A stretch of DNA of 64,000 bases from CAVQCT01 sp964371785. GTDB taxonomy: Bacteria; Zixibacteria; MSB-5A5; GN15; FEB-12. Each line of letters opens with the position of its first letter. Within the stretch, counting starts at the first letter, position 1. Positions 16,236 to 24,676 of the stretch are shown here, piece by piece. The notes beneath the pieces were generated by a model. The model saw nothing but the letters and a program-made list of their open reading frames with translations. It did not search any database and had not been told where the DNA came from. A program made the translations under genes and the position numbers. The stretch covers positions 124,001 to 188,000 of the forward strand of contig CAYJOL010000006.1 in NCBI GenBank assembly GCA_964371785.1. The letters are read 5' to 3'.

Positions 16236-17189
16236 ATGTTCAAAGCCCCGTTGCCGAGACTGGATAAGGACGCCGAGGATGTTCGAGCGAAGCTGCTCAA
16301 GCATTGTCGACTGGATGTCGGCGATGTCTGGCGTGACCCCGAGGGCAAACACATAGTGGGATGCGGGGACGCCTGCGACGCCGAATTCGTCGGAAGGCTG
16401 GTCGGTGCCCGGCGGTCGACCCTCGCTATTCAGGACCCACCATACAATCTTGTCATGTTTGAAAAGCGGTCAGCTGACTCGTTCACAAGTTGGTGTCGTC
16501 GATGGGTTGATACCACATGGAATGCGCTGGATGATGACGCCGCGCTGTATGTCTGGCTTGGCGCCGAGCAGAGCGACCACTTCCAGCCATTGCCTCAGTT
16601 CATGCTGATGATGGCCGACACGAAGTTCAAGTCCCGGTCATTTATTACGATGCGCAATCAACGCGGGTACGGCACGCAGAAGAACTGGATGGCAGTCAGA
16701 CAGGAACTGCTCTATTACTCAAAGGGAGAACCTGAGTTCGAGGTTCAGTACACGGAGATCCCGAAATCGGTGCGGGGATACTATAAAGAGGTCGACGGTG
16801 TTGTGACGGAAAATGGCGAGCGTGGAAAGGCTCCGACCATCCGGCCGGGGAATGTTTGGGCCGATATCCAGCAGGTGTTCTACCGGATGGAAGAGAATGT
16901 AAACGGGTGCTACGGCCAGAAGCCGTTAAAAGCGCTCGAACGCATAATCAGAGCGTCATCGCGCCCGGGCGACATCGTAACCGACTTCTTCAGTCATTCC
17001 GGTTCGACTTTGCTCGCCTGTGAGCTGACCGACCGAAGAGGCATAACTTTCGACATTGATCCGATTTTCGCAGAAATAACTATCCGTCGACTAGAGCGCT
17101 TCCGCCAGACCGGGAAGACCGGCTGGCAAGCGGGCAACCCGTTTCAAGATGAATTAATTGGCCGATCCAGATCCTCGCTGAGAGACTGA
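16236..17189 (+). CDS. Orphan DNA methyltransferase (N6-adenine/N4-cytosine, beta-type order)
   Basis: The 317-residue protein has the catalytic motif IV DPPYNL early (about residues 68-73) and the SAM-binding motif I late (DFFSHSGSTLLACE, about 249-262). This is the order of beta-class amino-methyltransferases. A KPLKALERIIRASSRPGD segment before motif I is typical of the family. An N-terminal stretch with IVGCGDACD resembles the CGD motif of these enzymes. No restriction endonuclease or specificity gene is adjacent, so this is an orphan methylase, possibly regulatory or of phage origin. The recognition sequence cannot be inferred. No clear ribosome binding site precedes the ATG. Confidence 0.88.
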   Translation: MFKAPLPRLDKDAEDVRAKLLKHCRLDVGDVWRDPEGKHIVGCGDACDAEFVGRLVGARRSTLAIQDPPYNLVMFEKRSADSFTSWCRRWVDTTWNALDDDAALYVWLGAEQSDHFQPLPQFMLMMADTKFKSRSFITMRNQRGYGTQKNWMAVRQELLYYSKGEPEFEVQYTEIPKSVRGYYKEVDGVVTENGERGKAPTIRPGNVWADIQQVFYRMEENVNGCYGQKPLKALERIIRASSRPGDIVTDFFSHSGSTLLACELTDRRGITFDIDPIFAEITIRRLERFRQTGKTGWQAGNPFQDELIGRSRSSLRD

Positions 17190-17192
17190 TCT

Positions 17193-17465
17193 CTACCGTG
17201 TCGACGTTTGCCCGGCTGTTCTCCCGACAAAGTAATTGTAAACCAGGGCGAATATAAGTCCGCACACGTAACCGTCGACTAATCCCCAAATCAATCCCCA
17301 GAGACTTCCTACGGGGCTGATTGAATAACCACGATAGATTCTGCCGATTAACGTGACTTCTCCGCTGCCACCGTCCAGCAGAATGATCCACCAGGTGAGA
17401 AGAAACAGGCCGATTCCCCAGAGAAGACCGGACGTCAGCGCCAGGGCTTTGACATTGAGCTTCAT
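17193..17465 (-). CDS. Small membrane protein of the kind annotated as bacteriophage holin
   Basis: The 90-residue protein has hydrophobic segments at about 6-30 (ALALTSGLLWGIGLFLLTWW) and 55-80 around a short polar loop, with GSLWGLIWGLVDGYVCGLIF in the second half. Many chromosomal proteins starting MKLNVKALAL carry the label holin, but that name is by similarity only; no phage genes are nearby. A strong GGAGGT five bases before the ATG at 17465 fixes the start, although the frame opens one codon earlier at TTG. It ends only 3 bp from the convergent methyltransferase gene. Confidence 0.7.
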   Translation of the reverse strand: MKLNVKALALTSGLLWGIGLFLLTWWIILLDGGSGEVTLIGRIYRGYSISPVGSLWGLIWGLVDGYVCGLIFALVYNYFVGRTAGQTSTR

Positions 17466-17517
17466 CAAGTACCTCCAATGCTTAGGTTACTTTCCGTGGA
17501 GGAGCCGTAATCGACCG

Positions 17518-18078
17518 TTATTTCCCCTTTTCGAGCAGTGTAGGCTCTTCGAACGCTCCTTCGATTTTTGACACATTGACGAGAAACTTTTGAAGATCCG
17601 CGGTGTGTGCAGTCAGCACCAGCTCGCCTTCGATCTCCTGATTTTGGACCGCGTTGGGGTTGTCCTTCAGGTAATCTTCCAGCCAATCGGAGTTAATGGC
17701 GGCAATCTTGAGAGTAGGTCCGGCCTGGTAGACTCGGATAAAGCTGTGGACCGGCAGGAAGTGCATCTCGTAGAAGCCGTTCCCACCAAGGTCGGGCTCA
17801 TCGGGGAACACATCGAAGAACCTGATTCCCGCAAGTTCCACCAGTTTGACCGTGAAATCCGCTGATGTGCCGTTTTCATCAGTGTACACTAAGTGGTATT
17901 CCTTTTCGCCGGATTGACTGAACTGGTAAGTCTCCGGCGTCTCCGAGTCGTGCCAGTCTCCCAGGACGGCGGGATCAAAGATGATGTCCTGATCTGTGTA
18001 GATGGGATTCAATGTGGTCACACATCCGGCCAACAGCACAACAAAGAGGAGGGCGAATGCCAACGGAAGTTTGCACAT
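17518..18078 (-). CDS. Lipoprotein, unknown function
   Basis: The 186-residue protein has a lipoprotein signal with lipobox LLAGC (Cys19). The mature part begins VTTLNPIYTDQDIIFDPAVLGDW, a pattern seen in small lipoproteins described only as hypothetical. A beta-rich body (ETYQFSQSGEKEYHLVYTDE) and a C-terminal helix follow. It should be anchored in the cell envelope. It lies between a small membrane protein and a YcxB-like protein on the same strand with gaps of 50-100 bp. GGAGTGTACC before the ATG supports the start. Function not recognisable. Confidence 0.7.
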   Translation of the reverse strand: MCKLPLAFALLFVVLLAGCVTTLNPIYTDQDIIFDPAVLGDWHDSETPETYQFSQSGEKEYHLVYTDENGTSADFTVKLVELAGIRFFDVFPDEPDLGGNGFYEMHFLPVHSFIRVYQAGPTLKIAAINSDWLEDYLKDNPNAVQNQEIEGELVLTAHTADLQKFLVNVSKIEGAFEEPTLLEKGK

Positions 18079-18177
18079 GGTACACTCCTTCGCGCTGAGA
18101 TTGCTTTTGGGTTAAGGTCGCTATTGTATAATTGAAACTTAGAACGGGCCGTCTATCCGGTCAAGTGTTTAATCCGG

Positions 18178-18729
18178 TTACCGGGTAGCGCGAGAGCGAT
18201 CAAACCGCGTTTTTAATTCGCCGGTGAAATTGTCGTACTGGCCCTCAGTGACGGCAGCTCGCGGTATGATCACAGCAACGATCGGTCCGGTGTAAATGAA
18301 TGTATGTGAGGGTATTGAGTCGATCTGTTCGATCTGACTCCAGGTGACCATCCCGGTGTGGGAACCTGCTTTAATCCTCAGGCCATCATCGTCGATCAGC
18401 AATTCAATAGGGTCGCTCGGATTGGCCGCCATACCTTCGCGGTACATCGCGGTCAATCGCCTGAGGTAATTCTTTTTGTGATAGATTCGGGTGAACACCA
18501 GAAACGCCAGGGCGAGAAACATCCAGAAAAACATCGACGGCTGGTGACCGCCGAAAAGGTACAGGCCGGCAAAATAGAGAAACAGTAGTATCGGTATGCC
18601 CTGGGTTATATATCGAGCGCGCTTGATCACTATCGAAGTCCGGTAATGGCGCTCTCCGAACGCCAGATAGTCACTCAGCGAATTGGTGAAGACTACCCGT
18701 TCCGGCGAACCTTGATTGTATGAATTCAA
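18178..18729 (-). CDS. YcxB-like membrane protein
   Basis: The 183-residue protein has two adjacent transmembrane helices (about 43-60 and 65-83) and then a soluble domain. That domain contains ELLIDDDGLRIKAGSHTGMVTWSQIEQIDSIPSHTFIY, the pattern of the YcxB-like domain found in many small bacterial membrane proteins of unknown role. It is 17 bp downstream of the TOBE-domain gene on the same strand and could be cotranscribed. No further function can be assigned. Confidence 0.75.
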   Translation of the reverse strand: MNSYNQGSPERVVFTNSLSDYLAFGERHYRTSIVIKRARYITQGIPILLFLYFAGLYLFGGHQPSMFFWMFLALAFLVFTRIYHKKNYLRRLTAMYREGMAANPSDPIELLIDDDGLRIKAGSHTGMVTWSQIEQIDSIPSHTFIYTGPIVAVIIPRAAVTEGQYDNFTGELKTRFDRSRATR

Positions 18730-18746
18730 TGCAGGAACCTGTTCAG

Positions 18747-18956
18747 TTACTCTTTAACAAGCAGGACGTTGACGGCCTTGACAACAACCCGGACTCTGTC
18801 GCCTTCTTTGATCCCGAGTTCTTTCAGGGAATCGACCGTCATTACTGACTGCATCGAGGCCGGGCTTTCGATTTCAAGTTTCACCTGTGACATAATATCA
18901 CCAAGCTTTATCGAAGTCACCTTACCGGTCAGCTGATTTCTGGCTCCAGTTTTCAT
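18747..18956 (-). CDS. Mop/TOBE-domain protein (molybdopterin/molybdate-binding type)
   Basis: The 69-residue protein is essentially one TOBE/Mop domain: ARNQLTGKVTSIKLGDIMSQ, a central VKLEIE strand and VMTVDSLKELGIKEGDRVRV. Such small proteins bind molybdate or tungstate for storage or homeostasis. GGAGGATACTC directly before the ATG at 18956 fixes the start, although the frame is open 28 codons further into the tail of the upstream DUF4435 gene. No molybdate transporter is in the window. It sits 26 bp behind the defence-like pair, probably by chance of insertion. Confidence 0.88.
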   Translation of the reverse strand: MKTGARNQLTGKVTSIKLGDIMSQVKLEIESPASMQSVMTVDSLKELGIKEGDRVRVVVKAVNVLLVKE

Positions 18957-18982
18957 GAGTATCCTCCGGTCAGCAGACCTAT

Positions 18983-19888
18983 TTACCTGTTTTCTTCCGG
19001 TGCTACTATGGTCCTCTGAATCTTCTTGGAATCCATACACGATCTAAGCTGTTTGGCCTCATTTACCGCCTTGACTACCATCCTCCTAATCTTACTGTGA
19101 TCGCGATCTAATCGTCCTTTCCACACTTTGGTGGCAAGGAGAACTAGAAGCTCATGATCTCCAATCTTTGGTCCACTGTGTTTTTTTCGCTTCAAAATAG
19201 CAGCGATGAGTCTCCTTTGTATGGCGAACAAGTAATGTCCGGGCAGAATGAACACAAACCTGTTAGTCAGCAAGAATTGGTGCAACAGCTTCTTGGCATT
19301 TGCCTTCTCGGCACCTACCGCCGCCGCTCGTGACTTGTTCAACAGTGCCTGTGTCCTGTCTACATTAAAAATGATTTCATCACCGCTTTCAAGAATACTT
19401 TCTATTCGCCTTGGAAGCATTCGATTACCGCCCTGTAAGAAAGAGGCAACATCTAGCTCAATCAGTTCTAACAATTCAGACTCGAGGTACGACTCAAGCA
19501 TCTGGAATTCTGCGTCCAGGTCGGCGGATATAGTGGATATGCAAAGTAAATCCCTGCATACTTCAGTCAACAGATCAAGCTCAAAGAGATAATTTTCTAT
19601 AGAATGTCTTCTCAGGTGAACCGCTCTGCGATGACGATTCCTGCATCGCAAAAGTATGTCATAATCACCATCGATGGCAACGGCAAAAGGGAGGTCTTTC
19701 TCCAAGAGATTCTCTACCAGTTTCAAGCACTCCTCTTTTCCTCCTGCTGCTTCGATTCGAAAATCTGTCGGGCCAAGCATCGCCCCGTAGAAAACCACGT
19801 CGCTTGGCCCCTCAACCCATAGGAGTGCTTTTTGATAGAAGTTGAACTTAGCAGCCTGCCCTGAAGAAGTGCGGTTAAAAAGCGCCAT
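18983..19888 (-). CDS. DUF4435 TOPRIM-like protein (candidate PARIS effector AriB)
   Basis: The 301-residue protein has the DUF4435/TOPRIM layout: WVEGPSDVVFYGAM with Glu26, VAIDGDYD with Asp73, Asp75 and Asp77, then HSIENYLFE with Glu98 and Asn99, and a helical C-terminal half. In PARIS systems a protein of this kind (AriB) is held by the ATPase AriA and released as a toxic nuclease when a phage anti-restriction protein is sensed. The ATG at 19888 shares one base with the stop of the ATPase gene (TGATG); a GTG one codon earlier is also possible. The coding sequence is more AT-rich than its neighbours, suggesting acquisition. Other AAA plus DUF4435 systems remain possible. Confidence 0.78.
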   Translation of the reverse strand: MALFNRTSSGQAAKFNFYQKALLWVEGPSDVVFYGAMLGPTDFRIEAAGGKEECLKLVENLLEKDLPFAVAIDGDYDILLRCRNRHRRAVHLRRHSIENYLFELDLLTEVCRDLLCISTISADLDAEFQMLESYLESELLELIELDVASFLQGGNRMLPRRIESILESGDEIIFNVDRTQALLNKSRAAAVGAEKANAKKLLHQFLLTNRFVFILPGHYLFAIQRRLIAAILKRKKHSGPKIGDHELLVLLATKVWKGRLDRDHSKIRRMVVKAVNEAKQLRSCMDSKKIQRTIVAPEENR

Positions 19889-21141
19889 CACAAAGCCCCA
19901 AGATCGATCACTTTCTCTTGGAATTCTCCCACGATATCAGGTGAATGAGTAGCAACTATGATCTGACATTGCTGTGCTAACTCCCTAATTGAGGACAGCA
20001 GTTTTTCCTGCCACTGTACATGCAAAGACAGCTCCGGTTCATCCGCGACATATATAACAGATTTGTTCTCCCAAAGAAGGGCTTGAGTAAGCAATATCAA
20101 AAGCTGCTTCTCGCCGGAAGAAAGATTCTGTATTCTGACCTCTGTACCTTTCTGATCCCGACTAGCGATGGTCAGTATGCCGTTTGGTCCTATGGAGACC
20201 TGTTTCCCCTCAAGAAACGAATTCGTAATTGATTCGTACCGTTTGAGTGGACTAAAGAGCAAGCTTATCTTGGTTTCTAGGTTCCCAGCCATTTGAACGA
20301 GATCGTTCGTACGACGGAACAAGCGAAGTATGAAGACATCGTCAGGCTTAGAACCCGTAGGTCCCTTTCCTATCCGCTCAAACACTTCTTGAGCACGCTG
20401 AAAATGCTCCTCAACTCTCATGCGCATTTCATCGTTTAGTAAGCCAATCTCATCAAACGCTCTTAGTAATTGTTCTTTTTCCTGGGGCAGTGGAGCATTT
20501 ATTCTAATGGACCCCTTGGAATCCAATTGTTTGCTGTAGAGGATTGTCCCAAGAACTTGTCTCTGAAAATCTCTGTATAGCTCAGACCGCGGCCCGTCCA
20601 AGCCCAACCGGTACACCGAGAGGCGGTCCAGGAGATGAGTCAGACTCGCATCTACCGATTCAAGTTGTGTTCTATGGTCCATGATGTATTCGTCGTCTTG
20701 CTCGGGAATTGGTAACCTTCTACTCACCGGTAACCATATGGCCTCAACTAGTTTCGCTAGTTTGCCTTGGACTTCCCTTACTGCGTCTGCCAGCCATCGC
20801 TTTTGCATTCTTCGGGATACCGGTCTGAGATCCGCAAGATTGACTTGACACTTGGTACGGCCAATTGTGAAAGTGAACCCTACCTCGGAGTGCACAACTT
20901 TAATAGGAATGTCGGGCTCTCCCGAATCGCTTCGTAACGTTAACGTAAGCTCCTTGAAAGGAATCGCGTTGAGACTCTCCACGTCCACCTCTACGACAAA
21001 CCTAAGCAGATTGAGAATGGTGGTTTTACCTGAAGCGTTCCTTCCTATCAGAATGTTGACATCTCGAAAAAACTCGATACTGAAGTCCTTGTAATGCCAA
21101 AGATCCGCGACATCAAGCTTACCAATATGATAATCTGACAA
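19888..21141 (-). CDS. AAA/ABC-type ATPase (candidate PARIS sensor AriA)
   Basis: The 417-residue ATPase is of the OLD/RecF-like ABC class. It has an N-terminal strand region starting MSDYHIGKLDVADLWHYKDF, Walker A GRNASGKT (33-40), a long helical insertion (about 100-300), the ABC signature LSSGE (340-344), Walker B with VADEPE (Asp367, Glu368) and the H-loop ATHS (His399). It precedes and is coupled to a DUF4435 gene, the arrangement of AriA-AriB in the PARIS anti-phage system, in which AriA senses phage anti-restriction proteins. Both genes differ in base composition from the flanking housekeeping genes. Assignment to PARIS rests on domain order and size, not on a search. Confidence 0.8.
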   Translation of the reverse strand: MSDYHIGKLDVADLWHYKDFSIEFFRDVNILIGRNASGKTTILNLLRFVVEVDVESLNAIPFKELTLTLRSDSGEPDIPIKVVHSEVGFTFTIGRTKCQVNLADLRPVSRRMQKRWLADAVREVQGKLAKLVEAIWLPVSRRLPIPEQDDEYIMDHRTQLESVDASLTHLLDRLSVYRLGLDGPRSELYRDFQRQVLGTILYSKQLDSKGSIRINAPLPQEKEQLLRAFDEIGLLNDEMRMRVEEHFQRAQEVFERIGKGPTGSKPDDVFILRLFRRTNDLVQMAGNLETKISLLFSPLKRYESITNSFLEGKQVSIGPNGILTIASRDQKGTEVRIQNLSSGEKQLLILLTQALLWENKSVIYVADEPELSLHVQWQEKLLSSIRELAQQCQIIVATHSPDIVGEFQEKVIDLGAL

Positions 21142-21364
21142 GAATTACCCCTAGTCGCTGTACATTATTAATCCCATGAATTTGCCCAAATCTACTTATT
21201 TACTAGGGAGTTGTCAAGTCGGAAGCTGGGTGATCATATGTTACCTTCAAACTCCTATCTCTTTACCTACCGCACCTTTCCAACCACATAATGTTTTGGC
21301 CTTGTGCCAAAAGAAACAAAATCTTGTAGAAACAATAATAGCATTGTAAATTCTGTCTACTCTT

Positions 21365-22552
21365 ATGAACAGCGTCATCCTTAAAAAAGGCCGTGACAAA
21401 TCGGCGCGGCAGTACCACCCCTGGATCTTCTCCGGCGCGGTGGGTAAAGTGGAAGGAAATCCGGCTTCAGGCGAGGTGGTGCGCGTTCTTGACAGTAACA
21501 GGGCCTTTATCGCTTATGGATATTTCAACAATCGCTCACAGATTCAGGTCCGCCTGCTGGAATGGAACGAAGCGAATGTCGTCGATGACCAGTGGTGGTA
21601 TGAGAAAGTCTCGCAGGCGGTTCGTCGGCGGGGAACGCTGGCGGTCGATGACAGCACGAACGCATATCGACTGGTTTTCGGTGAATCTGATTTTTTGCCC
21701 GGGCTGATAGTCGACAAATATGAGAACTTCCTGGTTCTTCAGAGCCTGACGGCGGGGATCGAGGCGGCCAAGGGAGTTATCGTCCAGGCGCTGAATTCGC
21801 TTATGAATCCGTCCGGCATCTACGAGCGAAGCGATGTTGATGTGCGGGATCTCGAAGGTTTGCCGCAGCAGAAGGGCGTGCTTATCGGGCGTGAACCGGA
21901 CGATGAGTTACTTATCCGGGAAAACAATCTTAAATTCACGGTGGATGTGAAAAACGGCCAGAAGACCGGCTACTATCTGGACCAGCGGGAAAACCGACGA
22001 ATTACGGCCCAGTACGCCGACGGCCTTAGTGTGTTGGACTGTTTCAGCTACGCCGGCACCTTTGCCATCTATGCGTTGAAGAACGGTGCCAAGTCGGCGA
22101 TGCTCGTGGATACGTCGGCATCGAGTCTTGCCCGTGTAAAAGAGAACGCCAATCTCAACCGAATCGAGTCATCGCGGGTGGAATACGTCAAGGGCGACGC
22201 TTTCCAGGTACTCAGGCAATTCAGCCAGTCGAAGCAGAAGTTCGATATGGTGGTGCTGGATCCGCCGAAATTCGCGACCACCAAAGCTCAGGTGGAAAGA
22301 GCATTGGCCGGTTACAAAGATATCAATATGCTGGCGATGAATCTTCTGACCGAAGGAGGCATCTTGGCCAGCTATTCATGTTCCGGGGCGATCGATCTGG
22401 CGTCGTTCAAAATAGCAATCTTCTGGGCGTCGCTCGATGCCCGCAGGCAGGTGCAGTATCTTCACACTCTGTCACAGGGGATCGATCATCCTCGTCTGGC
22501 TTCGTTTCCCGAATCGGAGTATCTCAAGGGCGTAATCTGCAGAGTGTATTAA
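21365..22552 (+). CDS. rlmI: Class I SAM-dependent rRNA methyltransferase (RlmI-like)
   Basis: RlmI methylates C5 of cytosine 1962 in 23S rRNA. The 395-residue protein begins with a PUA domain (ILKKGRDKSARQYHPWIFSGAV to about residue 75). It continues with the EEHD-like middle domain and a Rossmann methyltransferase domain with KTGYYLDQRENR, VLDCFSYAGTFAIYA (SAM motif I), LVDTSASSL and the catalytic-region VLDPPKFA; SYSCSG near the C-terminus supplies the conserved cysteine. Length matches the family. It is divergent from the defence pair, and its stop overlaps the convergent flavin reductase stop in the shared palindrome TTAA. Confidence 0.93.
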   Translation: MNSVILKKGRDKSARQYHPWIFSGAVGKVEGNPASGEVVRVLDSNRAFIAYGYFNNRSQIQVRLLEWNEANVVDDQWWYEKVSQAVRRRGTLAVDDSTNAYRLVFGESDFLPGLIVDKYENFLVLQSLTAGIEAAKGVIVQALNSLMNPSGIYERSDVDVRDLEGLPQQKGVLIGREPDDELLIRENNLKFTVDVKNGQKTGYYLDQRENRRITAQYADGLSVLDCFSYAGTFAIYALKNGAKSAMLVDTSASSLARVKENANLNRIESSRVEYVKGDAFQVLRQFSQSKQKFDMVVLDPPKFATTKAQVERALAGYKDINMLAMNLLTEGGILASYSCSGAIDLASFKIAIFWASLDARRQVQYLHTLSQGIDHPRLASFPESEYLKGVICRVY

Positions 22553-23139
22553 TCATCATCTGCTGAGTCGGCAGAAGCGAACGATTTTCCCATTTGATAA
22601 GCGTTGCCAATAAACTCGCCCGTGGCATAGTAGCCTCCGGTCGGCGCATAAATCATCGGTTTGACCTTGGTGATATCCGGCAGACTATTTTCACCCAGCA
22701 CTTCCCGGTCAGCTTTTACGTCGAGAATTTCTCCAATAAACTGCGTGTGGAGTCCAATCTCCAGAGTGTGCGAGAGACGGCACTCAAGAATAAGGGGAAA
22801 CTCCTTAATGTATGGAGCGTCGACCAAGTCACTCTTCACCGGTGTTAACCCGGTGTCGGCGAATTTATCGGTTTTTCGTCCTGTCGCAACGCCAAAGTAA
22901 TCGGCCTCCTTAGCGTACCACTGCGGCGCCACGTTTACCGTGAAGGCCTTTCTTGCCACAATAGATCCGTAAGAATATGTTGCTTTCCGCAGAGAGATTG
23001 CCACCGATGGCGGTTTGGAGCAACAGACGCCGCCCCAGGCGACCGCCATGGCATTCGGTCGATTGTCAATATCATAGGTTCCGATTATCCAGACCGGGGT
23101 AGGGAAGATCATCGTTTTGGCGCCGATTGATTTTTTCAT
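22549..23139 (-). CDS. Flavin reductase family / flavoredoxin-like FMN-binding protein
   Basis: The 196-residue protein has the split-barrel flavin reductase layout. PTPVWIIGTYDIDNRPNAMAV and WGGVCCSKPPSVAISLRKATYS are typical of FMN-binding flavoredoxins, with a later IGEILDVKAD strand. Such proteins carry FMN and pass electrons from NAD(P)H or other donors. CAGGAGAG before the ATG at 23139 decides the start, though the frame is open 17 codons upstream. It stands alone, convergent with rlmI and sharing the TTAA stop. Confidence 0.87.
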   Translation of the reverse strand: MKKSIGAKTMIFPTPVWIIGTYDIDNRPNAMAVAWGGVCCSKPPSVAISLRKATYSYGSIVARKAFTVNVAPQWYAKEADYFGVATGRKTDKFADTGLTPVKSDLVDAPYIKEFPLILECRLSHTLEIGLHTQFIGEILDVKADREVLGENSLPDITKVKPMIYAPTGGYYATGEFIGNAYQMGKSFASADSADDD

Positions 23140-23243
23140 GTTCGCTCTCCTGGTTTTGGGCAAGGTGACAATGATTCGTGCCGGTGTCAACCTTTATGTC
23201 GAGTCAAAGCGGCGCGTGGGATTCAGATCTGAGTGCAATAACA

Positions 23244-23269
23244 AAGGGACTGACTTGCGTCAGTCCCTT
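23244..23269 (-). terminator. Intrinsic terminator after the RRM gene
   Basis: An 11-bp perfect stem (AAGGGACTGAC / GTCAGTCCCTT) with a four-base loop lies 27 bp after the RRM stop. On the minus strand the stem ends in TT and is followed by TGTTATT, a modest T-rich tail. Confidence 0.75.
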
Positions 23270-23295
23270 GATCATTCGAAATAGATGTGACCGGT

Positions 23296-23628
23296 TTACC
23301 AGTTGTTGCGACGACCGCCGCCACCACCGAAACCACGACGTTCGCGATCGCCACCACGGCCACCGCCGCCACCGCCGCCGCCTTCGGTTTTGGGACGAGC
23401 TTCGTTGACTTTAAGGCTCCGACCACGAATGTCTTTGCCGTTCAGCCCGGCCATGGCTGCCATACCTTCTTCTTTGGACGCCATTTCGACAAACCCGAAA
23501 CCACGGGATTCGCCGCTGTACTTGTCCTTAATGATGTTGACGCTGGTCACTTGGCCGTAGCTTTCAAAAGCCTGGCGAAGATCATCTTCTGTCGCATCGT
23601 ACGACAGATTTCCGACGTAGATATTCAT
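23296..23628 (-). CDS. Glycine-rich RRM RNA-binding protein
   Basis: The 110-residue protein has one RNA recognition motif: RNP2 IYVGNL (3-8) and RNP1 RGFGFVEM (about 42-49). A tail of Gly runs broken by Arg and Asp (RGGDRERRGFGGGGG) ends in NNW. Bacterial proteins of this type act as RNA chaperones, often induced by cold. CTGGAG lies before the ATG. The long leader contains two hairpins, which fits post-transcriptional control, and a terminator follows, so it is monocistronic. Confidence 0.92.
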   Translation of the reverse strand: MNIYVGNLSYDATEDDLRQAFESYGQVTSVNIIKDKYSGESRGFGFVEMASKEEGMAAMAGLNGKDIRGRSLKVNEARPKTEGGGGGGGGRGGDRERRGFGGGGGRRNNW

Positions 23629-23644
23629 TCTACACTCCAGATTT

Positions 23645-23715
23645 GTTTACCCACTGCGACACCCGACTGGGTAAACCGCATTTGCAGATAAACCGGTTCT
23701 TGCGCACCATTGCGC
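23645..23715 (-). promoter_or_regulatory. Structured 5' leader of the RRM gene
   Basis: Two perfect hairpins lie upstream of the RRM start: GCGCA-4-TGCGC (23702-23715) and a 9-bp stem GTTTACCCA / TGGGTAAAC with a 14-base loop (23645-23676). The second sits about 17 nt before the start codon, next to the ribosome binding site, where folding or protein binding could control translation. Confidence 0.5.
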
Positions 23716-23922
23716 CCTTGTCTCCAGATTAACATTTTTCCTTGAATTACTCTGAAAAAGATACAGACCTTGAAAAAAAGATTAATGAGGGACAACTATC
23801 ATACTTGCTTAATATATCGGCAGGGAAATTCATTGTCAATAGTTATTTTAGTATTCGGTCCGCCGCCGGCCTCTCTTACCTGTTGGCCCCAAGCAAGATA
23901 GCTGACGGGCTTCCGGCCGATT

Positions 23923-24642
23923 TCACCCCAAATATTCAAGGCTTATTTTTCCATCGGTCAACTTGGCATAGCTGAAATGATGAATGAAATCGCCGGTATT
24001 GATGTATATCCCGCCGTCGATTTCAGCATAGACGGGAATGTGAAGATGCCCGATTACTACAATATCATATCCGGCGGCAAGTTTGTCCGTGGCGTACTGA
24101 CGGTAATCGGGCGCGAAACTGTGGTCGCGGCGCGAAGTATACTCACGTGACGACCCGGAGACGGCTTTGGCCAGCGGAATCGCCCAGTCCACCGGAAGCT
24201 TGCGGTACAGCCAGATATTGAAGCGGTTGCGGAGTATCTTTTTCAGAAATCGATATCCGCGGTCCTTCTTCGCCAGACCATCACCGTGGATTAGATGCAA
24301 TTTCTTACCTTCGTACTCGATATCGAAGGCGTCGCGGTGAACGTGAAGGCCGAGCTGTTTGTCGAAGAAGTCATCCATCCAGAAGTCGTGGTTTCCGCTG
24401 ACGTAGTCGATGGCGATCTTGCGGTCGCGAAGATCCCCGAGCAGGCGAAGCACACGAAAATGGTCCTTGGGGATGGCGTTTTTGTATTCAAACCAGAAAT
24501 CGAACAGGTCGCCCAAAATCACCAGCCGATCACCGTCGGCACAGACCATGCGGAACAATCGTTCGATATTGGCTACTTTGCGGGATTCCTTATCGACGTT
24601 CGACGAACCCAGATGAGCATCGGAAAATATATACAGCGCCAT
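23923..24642 (-). CDS. lpxH: UDP-2,3-diacylglucosamine diphosphatase (LpxH-like)
   Basis: LpxH cleaves UDP-diacylglucosamine to lipid X in lipid A synthesis at the inner membrane. The 239-residue metallophosphoesterase shows the metal motifs in order: SDAHLG (7-12), GDLFDFWFE (44-52), SGNHDFW (82-88), HGDGLA and GHLHIPV, with RGYRFLKKILRN typical of the family's lipid-binding helices. It is 34 bp downstream of purL on the same strand. It is the clearest sign in the window that this organism makes lipid A. Confidence 0.9.
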   Translation of the reverse strand: MALYIFSDAHLGSSNVDKESRKVANIERLFRMVCADGDRLVILGDLFDFWFEYKNAIPKDHFRVLRLLGDLRDRKIAIDYVSGNHDFWMDDFFDKQLGLHVHRDAFDIEYEGKKLHLIHGDGLAKKDRGYRFLKKILRNRFNIWLYRKLPVDWAIPLAKAVSGSSREYTSRRDHSFAPDYRQYATDKLAAGYDIVVIGHLHIPVYAEIDGGIYINTGDFIHHFSYAKLTDGKISLEYLG

Positions 24643-24676
24643 GCCGCTTACCGATCCGTGGCCGGATGAGGCCGGC

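Noticed and set aside
17193..17465. Prophage remnant suggested by the holin-like label
   Set aside because: No other phage gene (integrase, lysin, tail or capsid) is near; the protein is a small two-segment membrane protein only.
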